From assembly GCF_031877795.1 (NCBI RefSeq), contig NC_133971.1, positions 13,432,325-13,496,324 of the forward strand: a stretch of DNA of 64,000 nucleotides. The letters are read 5' to 3'. The notes under the pieces were generated by a model. The model had not been told where the DNA came from. It did not search any database and worked only from the letters and a program-made list of their open reading frames with translations. The position numbers were made by a program, and so were the translations under genes. Shown here piece by piece: positions 13,401-28,400 of the stretch (positions within the stretch are counted from its first letter, which is position 1; the number at the start of each line of letters is the position of its first letter). The stretch is from Strix aluco. Taxonomy: Eukaryota; Chordata; Aves; Strigiformes; Strigidae.

Positions 13401-16400
13401 AATCTGAAAAGGAAACTGCACAGGAGACTTAATGTGACATGTGGTCTGTTTCCCAACAGCAAGAGCAGGCATTTAGCCTGATGCATAAGCTGAAGTGAGC
13501 TATGTCATGTCGTACAGCTTTCAAGCCATGGGTTGTACCGTTAGTCTGTTCTGTCCTTCAGTAGCTGTGCTTTCAGCTTCTGAGGCTAGTGCTTTGTAAA
13601 AAGCAGAAAAAGGGAGGGTAGTGTTCCAGGACATCAAAATAGTAATATAAATGGTTGTATGCAACTAGGTTATCAGAAAATTAATATTAGAACCTGTTAT
13701 TCTGCAGGTAATTTTTCTTTTAGTGATAGTGTATGCCCCCAATATTGCACCTCAGATTAATTTAAGGGGTGTGTACTTTGTTACCGCAGAGAACAATCTC
13801 TCCTAAAACAAGAAGACCTCACCCATATCTTACAGGTGCCCTTGTTATTCTCTCTCCTTTCCACTCATCCATCCATTACTCCCTCTCATTATGTGCTTAT
13901 GTGCGTAATTTATACAGTTAACATCCAAATATGCTTGCAGGAAACTGCTTAGATTGCAACATCAGTTTCTGTATGCTACTGACATTTATTTTTGTGTTTC
14001 AATAGAAGAGACATGATTATCAGTTGGGAATAAAAGAGCAAAATAATCAAATGCATGCTTTTTCCATATATATAACCTATTTTCCACTAAGAGAAATTGT
14101 CCTATCTCTTTTCAAGGGTGTTTAAGACAGCCGGTTGTCACATAACTGTAGCAAAAGATTATAGATTTCTTACAAACAATTTTAATAAGCTTATCATGGT
14201 TTGTAATTGCTCTATGTAAATGAGTGGGGTAGCTTTTGTGTTGTGTGCTTTATGAGTTGTGTTGCTTTTAATGACAAAAAAGGCCCAGTGCTATAAAACT
14301 CAGGGTTAAGCACAGCCTGCTAACTTCAGCCAATATTCCATTCTTACCTTTTAAGCACCAGAGAACAAGTGAGAGGTGCAAAAACCAGAATGAACATCAT
14401 GCTGAAGCAAAGGCCAGTCACAAAACCTTCAAATTCTCCTTTATCTGATAGGAAACAAAGAGATTGAATCAGATTTATGATATCAAGTATAGAAAGGTTA
14501 TGTTGCCTCCACAAGACAAATATTTCAAACAGAAGTGAAGTCAAATTTACACATGTTCTGGGATTCCTGTAAATGAAATCTAGTTAAAACAAGACTGGGA
14601 TTTCTGGGGGGTCTAAAGCTTTCAGGTTTGTATTTTTAAGATATCTGGATATAGGTGCTGAATTCTTAAATCTACCATCCAAAGATAAACACTTTAGAAT
14701 AAAAGAAGTATTCCTACTCCCCGTGCTACTATGTGAGCTCTGGCTTGTTTAACGGGTCAGGACCCTGATGCAGGTCTGACTTCATAAGAAATTATTTGAA
14801 AGTGGCTTTTAATCTATTTCAGGTTTTGCTAGTAGGATTTCGGGGTTTTTTTAATGAGATTGCACACAGTCCTGATAAGAATAATATGGTTTGTGGTTTT
14901 GGTAGGTGCCATGCTTCACTGGTTAGTGAACATTTGGACAATTTTATCTGCAGTCAGCCATTTGTTAACCCTTGCTGTGAACCTGCATCTCCTGTTGCCT
15001 ATGTTAATACCTGCTCAAGATACTTAGCACCACGACCCTGAAGGAGATAAAGTGCTTGAAAGGTTAATGAAGGTTGATAAAGTGCTCAGGCAGTGAGAGC
15101 AGTGCTGCTAAGACAGGAACCATAGCAGTCTGTGATGTGAAGAGTGGGTCGAGGTTGAGGTGTTCTTTACAGATAGCTATATCAAAAGTTTCAAAATAGC
15201 ACCAGGAAAGTGTGGTCAGTACATGACTGTGTTGCTGATACTGACAAACCATATTTGCAAAAAGGCCGCTTGCTTTTTCCTTTCCTACCCACTCACCAAC
15301 AAAAATATTTTTTAAAATCAGCTACTTAAATTTGCTTAAAAAAAGGTATTTGAAAAGCTGTAAATCGTTTTGTTGCTGAAAAAGGTTTTTATGACAAAGA
15401 AATCTGAAGTTCTTCTAATGGATTAAGTAACCTGTGAGATGTTGGGGAGGGGGGAAATAGTAAACGTAATGTTTAAATTCAATGTAATTACCTGAAATGT
15501 TTTGTTAAATTAACTCTGCATTTTTGTTATTTCCCTCAAAAATTGAATCCTATCCAAATATATGTTCAGTAGGATGCATGGAATAAAGTTCTGCAGAAAA
15601 GCTCCAGTGGAGACACTTTAATTTCTTGTGTTGACAGGGGAAAGGATTTCAGTGGGGTGGAGGAGGGTGTGGAAACCCTGTTGATTTTGAGGAAGATTTT
15701 AAATTTCTTTCCTTTTTCTTTCTGCTTCACACTTTTCAATATTCAGTTTTTTGTGTTTATACCTCCTTCACTTAACACAAAAAAGTTGTAGTGGGGAGAA
15801 GCCATTTGCATACTTCTGCCTCTGAATTTCACAGGTTACTTTTCCTGTGGCTGACATCTTAGCCTGTTCTTTGCTTTTTTTATTTTAGAAAGCTTCAATT
15901 GAGTGAAGCTGTGGTCAAACCAAAAAAGGGTCTACTGCAGTGTTAGATTTGGTTTAACTAATAAGGTGTTAAAAATGTTTGAGACACCATGTTGCCAACC
16001 ATTTATGATTACAATATATGAGACTTTATAAATGTAACTGTGTTGATCTTAGTCTATCCAGGCACCTCTGAAAAAAGGCAACTTTTGCCAGCTGTTACAT
16101 AAAATGTACTTAAATTATTAGAAAACAAAGGATACTTTGATTAGCTGTCACTCACAGTAGGAGCAATTGAAAGAGACTTTTTTTTACAGTTAATGGATCA
16201 GGAGTCTAACTGGAAACCAGTTTTACATGCCAAGAGTAAAGACTACTGAGCTTAACCAGTCAAAGGTAGAAAACTGTTGAAATCTATGACAGGAATTAGC
16301 AATAAAGAAAGATATGTGCATATAGTTAGCATAAAAAGGACAGAAAATGTTTCAGAGATGAGGAACCCTAGCTAAGTCTTCTCTGCATGCTAGGTAATGA

Positions 16401-19400
16401 AATGCAGGCAGAGTTGTTCAGTGATGCATCTCTAACAAAGGAAAAATTTTGTGTGTTTGCTATCTGTAACTAAGGATTAAATAATAAATCTTGTGCATGA
16501 GCACTTTGTTACTCCTTGAAAGGCAGGAAAGGGTAGATAATAATCTCATATATAGTACATAAAGCAAGGATTGATGCTGGTTAACACAGATGCATAGAAC
16601 TTCTACAGTACCGTATTTTGGAGTGCTGAAAGGTTCTGAAAGAGTCAGAGGTCCTTCGCCAGCATTAGTGAATCCTGAAATCTGCACACAGTAGACGGTT
16701 TTTTCCTTCAGTCCAGTAAGAAGGTAACTTGTCGTAGAAGAATTGAGAGTGACAGCTGAAATGCGAGAAGAGTTGGGGAAGGACACGATTAGACGAACTC
16801 TGATGTCTGAATCTGTATCAGTGTAGCTGACTGGAGAAAAGGCAAAATCTCTGTGCCTTAATCCACACCTGGAGGAAGCCACACTGTGCAGGTGTTCTTT
16901 GGATGGCTACAAGTTTTCTCCAAAATACTTAACGTACATTTTAAGTCCAGAGGTAAAAAGCATGAGTTTTTAACACACCAAGGATGTTTAGGTGGTGAGT
17001 CCAGAAGGCTACGTATACTGTGTGACAGGAAAATACACCTGACACACTGAACAGTGGTTTTCATGTTGTCTGTAACAGCTGACATGAGGACTAGACTCTA
17101 TTACATGGTTTACCCTCACTACAGTAGTCAGTAGTTATTCACCTCGATTAATACCAGTGCTAGTACTCATCATTCAGTAATGCATAGTCCAGAAAAAGGG
17201 CTGTGCATTCTGCTTCACGTACTTTGTAGGGCTTTCATCTCAACCTTTCTTTTCTGATGGTGCAGTGACTTTTCCCCTGGCCAGAATAATGCATGCAGCA
17301 ATGCTGTAGTATGCCTTTAACAGGGCAGAAATTACTTTTCAAGTTTGCCACTGTGAATTTAAGATCTTCATAGAAGTGGAAATGGTGCTGCAGCCTACAG
17401 GCTTCCTTCCCCCAAATTCTCCAGTAATATTATTCTTCCTGCCTGGAAAACATGGCAATCAGGTGTTGTGTCACTGTTGTATTGACTGGTTAGGGCAGAG
17501 GAAAAAAAAAATATATTAAGTTCAGTTTTGGACACTCCCCTTCTGTCTCCTCTTGCCTTTCTGATAGGTATTTGGGGTGGAATAGAGCCTCCTGAAAGAA
17601 GACAATGCCAAACTTCCTGCTAATGATGTGTCCTTGAAGCTTTTGTTACTTGTTATGGTCCTGTAAAGGCATAGGCCAACATAAATTAGAGAACCCTTGC
17701 TATTCTTTGTCAGGTTTTAGGTGCTATTTGTCTTCCATAGTATGTATTTAATTTTATTTGAAGGTCAGTATGTGCAAAGTTAATGTATTATTGTTTATCA
17801 CAAGAAGACTTTCCATTGCAGACCAGAATAAAAATGTTTACCAAAGAAGTATGGGGATTCTTTTTGAACACTCGAGTGGTTTGAGCTCACGACTATTAAA
17901 ATTATTTCAGTGTGTAGAAGTTTCATCCTTTGCAGTAAATGACAACAACTATCAATTTAAGAAAATATTTCTAAAAATGGAATTAATAATAGTGTCTTTG
18001 AAATAGGTAATAAATACAAACTGCATTCCCTGCTAATTGAATTCAAAAAAGAACTATATAATTTCTTAAGTCCTGTAGGAAGGCTCAGAGTCAGACTTGG
18101 CTGAGTTGCAATGCAACACAAAAGTATTGTGACTGAACAATATATACTGAGAGTGTACATCTTCCTTTCAGTGTTACTAGAGAATTCTGCAGTAGTCTTA
18201 GAACTGTAAGCTTTAAGGAAATAATTTCTTAATCAACATTTAATTTGAGATACTGTCTAGAAAATTCTGGGTATTCATAGGACCATCTAGAGCATTAAAC
18301 GTCTAACCAGGAGCTGACCTTTGAGAGCGCTCAATTCCCACAGAAATCTAAGTAACTAAGTAGCTTGCTGCAACAGCACTTCATGGGCTGTTGGAGCTTT
18401 TCTGTCATGGCTCTGAGCTGCTGCTTTGTTCTCAGCAAGGTGACTTACCCAGAGACTTCTTCCCTGATGAATCTGTGTAGCTGAGCCTGTATCCCTGGAG
18501 AAAGCCCAAACGGTCTTCAGCAGCTATTTCGGTCCACTTCACGAGTGCAGAATGCTTTGTGACATTCAGAATTGTCACATTAGCAGGACCTGTCCTAGGA
18601 ACTTAAAAATCAGACAATAATTTAAGTTCTGCATCAAATTTGCAATAGACATACAAGACTGAAACCTAGCTTCTTCCTAGAGAGCTCCTTGCCTGATTCT
18701 AGCTGTCATAAATATAAAGGGTGGAAGAGAAAGGAGAAATCCCATAGAGTAAAAAACCCTAATCTTAAGCAATACCAAAGTAGGCAGAAATTGTGACTGT
18801 CTCATTACAAACACTTTTACTCCAATAGCCACAGCTGTACTCATTTCAACTTGCAATATACCGAATTGGGACTGGAAAATCTGACTTTGACCACAGTTAA
18901 ATTTGAGTTCGGAGTAGTAATTCTGAGACCCTCTTTCTGTTATTTTGGTAATGTCATGTGTAATAATAATATTTCTGTGGACCTGTCAGTAAGGAACAAC
19001 ATTCAGGTTATTCATTGCCACTGCATAACTGCTAGGACCAAAGGCAATGCTGACTGGAGAATGCTAAGTCACCTGGAAAAGAAACTGTGTGTAGGATTCC
19101 TGTTACTGCTGCAGATAGGAAACGAGAAGAAATACAAGGGATGAGGTTATATAAAGGGGAGGAATACCTCCTTCAACTGAGTAAAAGTGGGTCACTCCAA
19201 AAGTCTTTTCATGTCTTGTGAAACTTTCACACTGACACACATCAGATGCATGTATCATTATTTTGTACAACTTATATGGCTGACAATTGTCTGGAAAACA
19301 AATAAAGGTACATCAGGGTTTACTGAAAAGTTATAAATGATAAAGAAGGGGAGGAGAGACAACAACTTCATAGCTTTTCTGTATAGTTCTTACTTTCTGA

Positions 19401-22400
19401 GACTCAAAGCACAGTACAAGTTTACAGTGCTTTACACTCAGTATAAAATATATGCATCCTTCTTCATTGCCTCTAGATGCTTAATACAAGCTATTTCAAA
19501 AGCAGAACAAGACATAACACAGGTTTGCTTTTAAAAGATGCCTGATCACTTATACTCTCCCTCTGGAAGGCTTGAGCTGCTAAAGGAGAAGTAGGGAACT
19601 AAAATGGTTGTAGATATCTTAGTTCAAGGACAGATACTTCTCCCTCAGCTAGTATATTTAAAAACAAGCAAAACAACTAGATGTTGCAGAAGGACCAAGG
19701 AAAATAATGTATTCATTTATAGAACCCTAAAGCTAAATGTTCTCTAATGTACATAAAAGCCAGTCCTGAATGGCCTTTGCAGGAGTCACCCATATGATTT
19801 TAATCAAGATTTTTGATGACCGTCCCATAAAGTGATCCCTGGCTGCTGCTCATCATGCCTAGCTTGGTAAGCAGAATACTGGAGTTGAGAATTAGGCTTT
19901 GATGAGGACAGCCATTGGGATTAAAAAAATAATCTAAGGAGGATTGTAACAGAGCAGTTTATATTTAAAGTTAAGTTTACCTAGGGACAAGAGAAAATTT
20001 TTTTTTAAGAGCCAGTAGTATGTAGGTCGGTCTGCCTAGAATGTGGGCAAGGAGAGACATCATTCTAGTAACTGCAACTTTGCTGCATTTCTTGCCCAAA
20101 CGTGACCAGAATAATCCTACCAAAAGCTCTGTGTTTTATCTGCCTTGGTGTGGCTAAAAATTAGATGTTTCGGTGCTGGACAAAGGTGAGAGTTGCACTT
20201 ATCTGGATCTTCAGTTTGCTCTTAAAAACAGGATGAAACTGCTACCTTCCCCAACCAAAAATAACCAATAAATGAAATGATGTCTCCATAAGTAGATGTG
20301 GTGGTTGTTGTTACCTAGCGTGAAATTTCCAGTAGCTGTAGTTACTATTTTCATGTGCATATCCTCTTTACCAGAGCCCCAGTCAACCACAAAACATTTT
20401 GGATTGTATTCTGGAGTCCAGGTGACAACTGCATTAGTTCCCTGGTGTTTGACATGGATTTGGCCAGGCAAGTCTGTGAACAAATATACCATTAGAGATC
20501 AATAAACAGAAAAGCAGTTTTCTCCTCCCTTGCTTGCTTTCTCTCTTTTGCATTTTTTCAAAGCTTATTCATTAACTAGTTATCATTGCTGGTGACCACT
20601 ATATACTAAGGTTTATACTAGTATGTCAATGAAGGAAACTTAGCATCTAGTGCTTTGCAACGTCTTTGGGAGCTCCATTGTTAATTGCTGTTCATGACCT
20701 TTAATTTCCCACAGATGGAAAAGGGGAAATGGCTGTCCCAATCCTCAAGAAGAGGAAGCCTGATGTTGCTAAATAACATCCTATGAGCTGCTATTAACTG
20801 CTATACATAGAGCAACTGTGAGATATTGCTTACCTTGGGGAGGGGAAGGGGCTAATTATGGATTCATAGAATCGTCATAGAATGATTTGGGTTGGAAGGG
20901 ACCTTGAAGATCATCTAGTTCCAACCCCCTGCCATGGGCAGGGACACCTTCCACTAGACCAGGTTGCTCAAAGCCCTGTCCAACCTGGCCTTGAACACTT
21001 CCAGGGAGGGGGCACCCACTACTTCTCTGGGCAACCTGTTCCAGTGTCTCACCACCTTCACAGAAAAGAACTTATTCCTAATAGCTAATCTAAATCTAAC
21101 CTCTTTCAGTTTAAAACCATGACTCCTTGTCCTATCACTACACTCCCTGATAAAGAGTCCCTCCCCATCTTTCCTGTAGATGCCCTTCTTTAAGCACTGG
21201 AAGGCTGCTATAAGGTCTCCCCAGAGCCTTCCCTTCTCCAGGCTCAACAACCCCAACTCTCTCAGCCTGTCCTCACAGGAGAGGTGCTACAGCCCTCTGA
21301 TCAGTTTTGTGGCCTTCCTCTGGGCCTGTTTGAGCAGGTTCATATTCTTCTTATGTTGGAGGCCCCAGAGCTGAACACAGTACTCCAGGTTGGGTCTCAC
21401 AAGAGTGGAGTAGAGGGGCAGAATCACCTCCCTTGACCTGCTGGCCACACTTCTCTTGATGCAGCCCAGGATATAGTTGGCTTCCTGGGCTGTGAGTGCA
21501 CATTGTTGGCACCCAACAGTGAAGTCCTTCTCCACAGGGCGGCTCTCAATCCACTCATTGCCCAGCCTGTATTTGTGCTTGGGATTGCCCTGACCCATGT
21601 GCAGGTCCTTGCACTTGGCCTTGTTGAACTTCATGAGGTTTGCACGTGCCCACCTCTCCAGCCTGTCCAGGTCCCTCTGGATGCCATCCCTTCCCTCCAG
21701 CGTGTTGACCGCACCACACAGCTTGGTGTGATCAGCAAACTTGCTGAGGGTGCACTCGATCCCACTGTTCGTCTCCAACAAAGATGTTGAACAGCTCCAG
21801 TCCTAATAACGATCTCTGAGGAATGCCACTCATTTATAGCTATATAATTTCATATTTCATATACTTTGAATTTTCTGCAAGGATCTTAAACAGTTTGACA
21901 TTTTTAGAGAGAGATTAACAAACTGAGAAAGGCCTTCTGACTCAAACTAAGGGGGGAGAAAAGCAACATGTCATTTTGTGTTAAGAAGTGGATCTTGTGA
22001 CAGACAGACAAAATTCTCCACTTCCTCTCTTGTCTCAAAGCCAATATAATAAAGTCAAAGTAAAGAAAATGGCTGTACTATCTGAGGAAAAGTTGTGCAT
22101 GCTGAGAAGGAATTTATCTTGGGAATGCACTTAACACAAGTACCTTCCAAGTAATTCATGATAGATACAGAGAACCTGCATAGAAGTACAACCAAATCTG
22201 AAACACATGTCTGGAGAGAGCCATGAAGAACAGGCTGAGAGATGCAGTAAACAAGTAGCTGTCACTCAAAATATGGCCTGAGGTGGTAGTATATATTTCA
22301 TCAGAACAGAGGTAAAGCAGTCAAATGTAAGAGCAAAACAAAGTTGTTAAGTCTTTGCAGGGCAAAGGAGAACAGAATGAGGGGTGTGCATTAGCAAATC

Positions 22401-25400
22401 CTGGAAAACCAATTAGTTGCAGCTGTCTGGCAATCAACGAGGGTACTTGCACACTTGTTTACTTGTGCATGCTATAGTTTAATTTAAAAAAATCTTACTT
22501 TGGAAGAGAGAGGTTTTTCTTATACTGTAATAATTATACCCCAAGATTATAACAAATGAAACAAGCTTTATTATAAGAAAAATGTTGTTAAATAGTTTTA
22601 TTGTTTAAATGGAGAAACTGTGTATTTAGGCATCACAAAAGCTTACATCTTCATTGGAATACGACATGTACATCTTATCTATTCCTCCTCCTGTGTGCCA
22701 GTAGGGGTAATACTGAAATAGAGGACAGTAGCAGGTCTCTTAATAGTTACTTAGCCCAAAAACCTTAGATTTGCACATAATTCTGTGAATTATGAATACT
22801 ATGTACCTTATGTGAAATGTTAGATTTCACATAATTCTGTTTAAACTGCTGGCATATATTTAGCTTTGAGTACTCTCCAAAAGCCCTTTTGATAGGTAGA
22901 TCTAGCACACAATTATTTCTCTAGATTGAGAAAACAAGAAGTGCTAAATGGAATCTTAAATTGCTTAGTCTGTTAGTTACCTTCTATTGCAATCCTTTGT
23001 TAAGAAACAATACTGACTCACTATGCAAAAATATCAGCCTAACAAATATTCAAGAGAACGCTTAACCCTACCCCAAAGACTGTCAAAAGGTAGCCTAGAG
23101 ATTGCTCATAAAACTTCTCGACTGCTCTAATGAATGAATGGTAAGTACCTGTTGCAGAGAAGTCTGGGACAATGTAGATGGCTTGTGGAGATTCTCCTGC
23201 TTTGTTATAGGCAGAAATATTAACCCTATAATAAGCCATGGAGACATTTAGAAGAACTTTGCTATCCTTTAGAAAGATGCGATCTGGTGAATTCCTGCAA
23301 CTGTTGGGTATTCTTTCCACATTAACATAATATCCAAGGATGTTCTCACTTTGTGTTACCTAATAAGAGAAAAAAGATTATTATTCTATAAATGTTATTA
23401 TGTCCTGTGCAGAAAATCAAGAGGAATTAAATTGTATAAACAAAATGTCACCTTTAATGATGGGGATAAAATTTTAATTAGGTTGTTAGGAATCAATGAA
23501 GCAAAGCATTTCCTTAAAATTAAGAGAATGCTTAAACTGAGAGGATTTAAGCACAGGATTAAGTGTTTTGCTTAACTGAGATCTTAGTTATGTGTATCCA
23601 ATTAGTAATAACAGCAGTGAAGCAGCTGTAACGTGCTCTACATTTCACTGGAACATACCCCTCATAATTAGGAACTTGAAAGTTAACGAGAGGTGTTTAA
23701 TTGCAATTTATGCCTCTGGGAATCTTCATCTTCTAAGCTCTGTTAGGCATCTGGTCTCTTTGAGGATAAACACTAGTAATTATACTACAACTTTGGAACA
23801 TGTTATATTTCCATTGATGCATATTTTTAGGTGGTGATGGTTCACTCATTATTTTAACATACTAATCTTCATGAGAGACTGGAAAATGAGTGCCCAGAAA
23901 TGGAAATTGCTGCAATCTAGATAGAAACTGAACTCAATACACAAAGGCCTGTAAATTCTGCAAGGTTTACTTCTGATATCAAGCTTTTTCTTGGCACTTA
24001 GTAAATAGTGTGAAGATACGACAAAGCTGGGAGATTGGGTTACCTTAATGAAATAATTGGATACTTTTGGAGTAACATAGAGAGGATGACATTCAGTAAT
24101 TTAAAAGGCAGAGAGAGGCACATGTGTTGAGAGGAATTTCTGGTAAAGCTGGAAGCTCTTAAAATGGAAACAGATGTTTTTCCCAGGATAGGAAGGGAAG
24201 AATTGGTGCTATTATTTGAAGCTCTGGTAAAGCTGCTGGGGGAATAGTGTTATGGTTCTTTTACCAGGCTTTGAAACTGGAAAAGGCTTCTGTGCAGGAA
24301 AAATAATTCCTAAGATATGTGAAATATGAGGTCTATAGCACAAGAAGAAACTAGCAGAATTTAGTTTTCTTAGCTTAGCAAAATGAGAGACTAGAAAAGG
24401 CTAGCACTGTTCTATCTTGTGCAGTCCTGCAGGAGGACTGTGTTATTTGCAGCCATAAAAGCCATCCATGTTGCCTGGTTGGGTGTTGAGAGCTGAAGCC
24501 AGCTTTCTTGTGACTGTTGATCCAAACCATGTAGAGGCTACTGAACGTTAGCAAAAGCAGAGGAGTTATGGCTGGCCTCTAACATCTTTAAGCTGTTTTC
24601 TTTGTTTCAGGTCAGCCCACACAAGTATGGCAGCAGAGCCTTTTTTTTTTTTTTCCTCTACATTTAACATGTTAATTATTGAGTGCACTCCTTCTCTTTG
24701 TCCCTTCAATATTTGTTGAAGCCATCTGGACTTGAACCTTACTTTGTCTAAGACTAGTGTGTTACCCTGAATGAAGGTCCTAGCCCTGATACTATATTTA
24801 ATATTACTTTTTTTTTAAAAAAAAGCCTAAAGCATTTAGATGGAGAATAATTTCTTCTCTTAGCTTAACATTTAAATTAGCATGTATGGTCTATTGCTTT
24901 ATCACAAAATGAATCATTTACTGTGCAGCTTTGCCTTCTTCTCAGAAGATAAGGGAAAAAGGGGATCTCTCATTCTTGTCAGGAGATGAGGTGTCTGTTT
25001 CCTCTGTTGTCTTTTCTTTCCCTTAACAAAAATGCATGTGCAATGCATGGTAACTACAAAACTTTCCACATCTTCTGATATTTCAAAACTCTGATAGTCT
25101 CTGTCCTTTCTGCCAGGGATGTCCCCTATGGCAAACTTCTGGGGGTTTGTAGATGCTCTTTCTCTCAGAATATAGATAGAATTAGTTAGTTTCCACACAA
25201 ACACCTTTAGTAACAACTTGCTCATTGAAATTGTCTGTGGGCCCCTCAACTACACATTCAAGACTGTCAGTTCTCCATTTCTTACCAAGAGACCTTCTGC
25301 TGGTAAAACTGACTGATCTGCTGTAGTTGGTCAGCTGATTATGACCCCTGGTGCAGAAGAGGGGATGCCTCTGACGTGTAGGTTTGAACTTTAAATGTCA

Positions 25401-28400
25401 TTATGGGAAGCATGCAGCTAGATGCTGTTCTTGCAACTCAGAGGCTCTTTTTCCATCTTGATTATAATGTGTTTGCACTTCTGAGTTAGTAATTTAGTAG
25501 CAGATTTACCAAGCTTTTCTAAAACATTTTGGTCTCTCGAGAATACGAATGCTCCTTAGGAACTCATGAGATACAAGGTGTGTCACTAGTATATGCTGAA
25601 GACTTATGAGGATCTTTCATGGAAAGCTTAATTGTAAGAGACATACCTGAGGCACACCAATTTTTAATGAAAGCTGTAAAGAATATTTATTCTAGTCAAT
25701 GATTTTGAGCCCAGAGGTTGCTGTTTTACTAATTTTTCAAGTTCATAAATTGGTGTAGAATTTCCTTGCTAGTTTCTAGCACATAGAACACCACTATACA
25801 AATGCAGTGAATCCTGAAGCAAGAGTACAATATTTAATACCTTTTGCTAACACAGTGTATTCTCAATACAATGAGAAAGTATTTTTTACTATAAAGTAAT
25901 AAATTAATAGCACAGACATAACAGAAGGTATGCAGACTCAAAGTGAATGTTACCTCCCACTTCAGAAGAACACTTCTTCTGCCTGGAGAGATTTCAGTAG
26001 TTGCATTATATGATATTCTTGGCCTGTTCATGAGTTCTGGTAAATGTGGAAAAACATGGAGACATGCACTCATATGAATCAGTTTGATCTTCATATTTTC
26101 AACAGTATCTGACAATGCTAGTTCATATGATACAACATTTGAAAAAGCTTTTACATTCATGCTTATTCCCACTAGGACAAAACTGTAATTCACTTACTGT
26201 GAGGGACCAAAACCTCTTTACTCCAAACACAAACACAGTGGAGACCATCATTGGCTATGCATCTGAGCTGAACAATGTATGAAGTCATAGCATTTAAATT
26301 CGAAATGGTGACATTGACAGCATTGCTTTCTACAGGCACCTAAAAACAAACGAAGTTTAATTTATGTGGCAGCAATAAAACATAATCTTACATTAACTGT
26401 TTTCTCAGTCAAGGACCAGTCTTCTGATTGCAGCTGGAAGTAGAGGCTCCTGTCATCAAAGAGAAATTACTACACATTTTAGCCAATGTCTTTTCATTCT
26501 TTCAAGAAAATACCCTCTCTTTCATGAACTTGTTCTGCTTAGTCAGGACACGTAAGCAACACTTTAGGTCTAAATATTGCTTTTAAAATTAGTTAGGCAT
26601 TATATATACCAAAAAATAATCACTTTACTCTGAGCCTTGTTGGCATTCTGAAGAACATCACGGTCAAATTAAATATAAAAAAAAAAATTAAAAAATCTCC
26701 TTATTCTCAAAAGTTACAGTATGTCTAAATAGGTCCATGTGATTGATGTAAGGAGCGTGGCTGGACTGAATGTGTGGCTGCCTATGCCTTAGCAACACAG
26801 AAGTAATGTGCATGTGCAGCTGATGATGGCACTGGAGCTCCAGCAACTGTATAGGGAATGGAGATTGTCTTGAAACAAAGACACCACCGGTGTCTAAGTT
26901 TCCTAAGCTGGAAACTGTACAAGAAAATGTGATAGAAAACTGTTGCTATATGCTTGAACTATTTTACACCCTTCCCCAGACATCTACTGGAGGCTGCTTT
27001 TGGAGCACAATATAATCCATTAAATGGACTTTTGGTCTGGTCATTTCCAGGTGTTATGATGGTTTTGGTAGAAGTGCTATTGCAGATTGAAATATTTGTT
27101 TTAGCATTTGTCTCCTGTGAAGTTTTTTCTTAATTACATATATTTCCTAAAAAAGAAACCAACCAACAAAACAAAACCAACAAAACCCCACCCAAATCCC
27201 TCACTATTAGGTGACCGGTTCTTCTCTTTGGTTTTCTGCAGTGCTTTCTTTTTTTATTGAAGTTAATTAATTAACTTTCTATACTTTTGCTAATAAAGCT
27301 AGCTTGGTTACAAAAAAACCCCACAACACACAATATTACAGAAACACTCCCAGTCTCCTACAGAACAACAGGGAAGTGAAATGAATTTATGACCCAAGTG
27401 TTAAATTACATTACATGTACATTAATCCTACTCTTGATAAACATTATTTCTCAGCTAGCTTTATATATTCTCTGTGCTTACATGCCCACATTTACCCTCT
27501 CCCTTCAGTCCCATCTGCAAATTCAGCCTACATTCATGTTATGAAGAGTTTACAGCCTAAGTTCACAGGATCAACAGGGAAGTGGGAAATAATAAACATT
27601 CATGACCTGTAATCTTTCGGTACTTGTCCATTCTCACCACCCAGTGTGGCTGTCTCTACCAGTCCTTCACATTACTAACTTGGATCTCCTATCTACCTCC
27701 CCTGACTCCAGAACCTGTAGGACATGCATTTGTACTGCTCTAAACTCTCTGCTCTTCCACATGCTGCGTACCAGACTGTCTGAATAGGATTATCTATATA
27801 TTGCACTACTGGGTGGAGTATGCTTGGGTATCTGGCTGTTCTAGAATGGTCTAGGACTTGTATGTCAATGAACAAGGGGACCCTTCCAAGACTTGCATGT
27901 TCCTTGTACCGAGATGAAACCTTACATGGGCCACTCATAGTACTCCTTCTGAAATGGCTAAACAAAGTGGCAGCCAGCTATGAGAGAAATGGAAAAAATA
28001 GCATAGGTCTTCTCATATAAAGGGAAGAATGTGGGAGATTCTGGTGGTACAAAAGCAGCAAAGACACTCCTAGGAGAGCACAGATGCCCAAGAAGTGGGA
28101 ACAGTTGCTTTTTAGACAGCTTTCTTCTTGGAGTTCTGTTCTACCTGATAAGCACATATTCTTCATCCAACTACAGATAACAGAGCTTGAAAACCAGACA
28201 ATTTCAGGAACTCAGTGATACAAATCATGTGTATGTGCATGCCTGCTGGTGAAGCCTTTGCATGGTATGCTGGTTGGCAAGGGGCAGGATAAGCAGCTAT
28301 TGATGCTGCATGCAGATCTTACTGGAATTACGATTTTCCACCTCTTTCTTAGTTCCTTTAATTTAAGGTACTGTCCTCTTGCTGCACCATATTATCACTG

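Noticed and set aside
16756..16882. Longer open frame running upstream of exon 12
   Set aside because: Using the upstream acceptor adds about 20 residues with no family counterpart. The CATTTCAG acceptor at 16755 gives a gap-free D6.
24914..25249. 111-codon minus-strand frame in a receptor intron
   Set aside because: No domain, no matching phase with flanking exons, and the receptor reads correctly without it.
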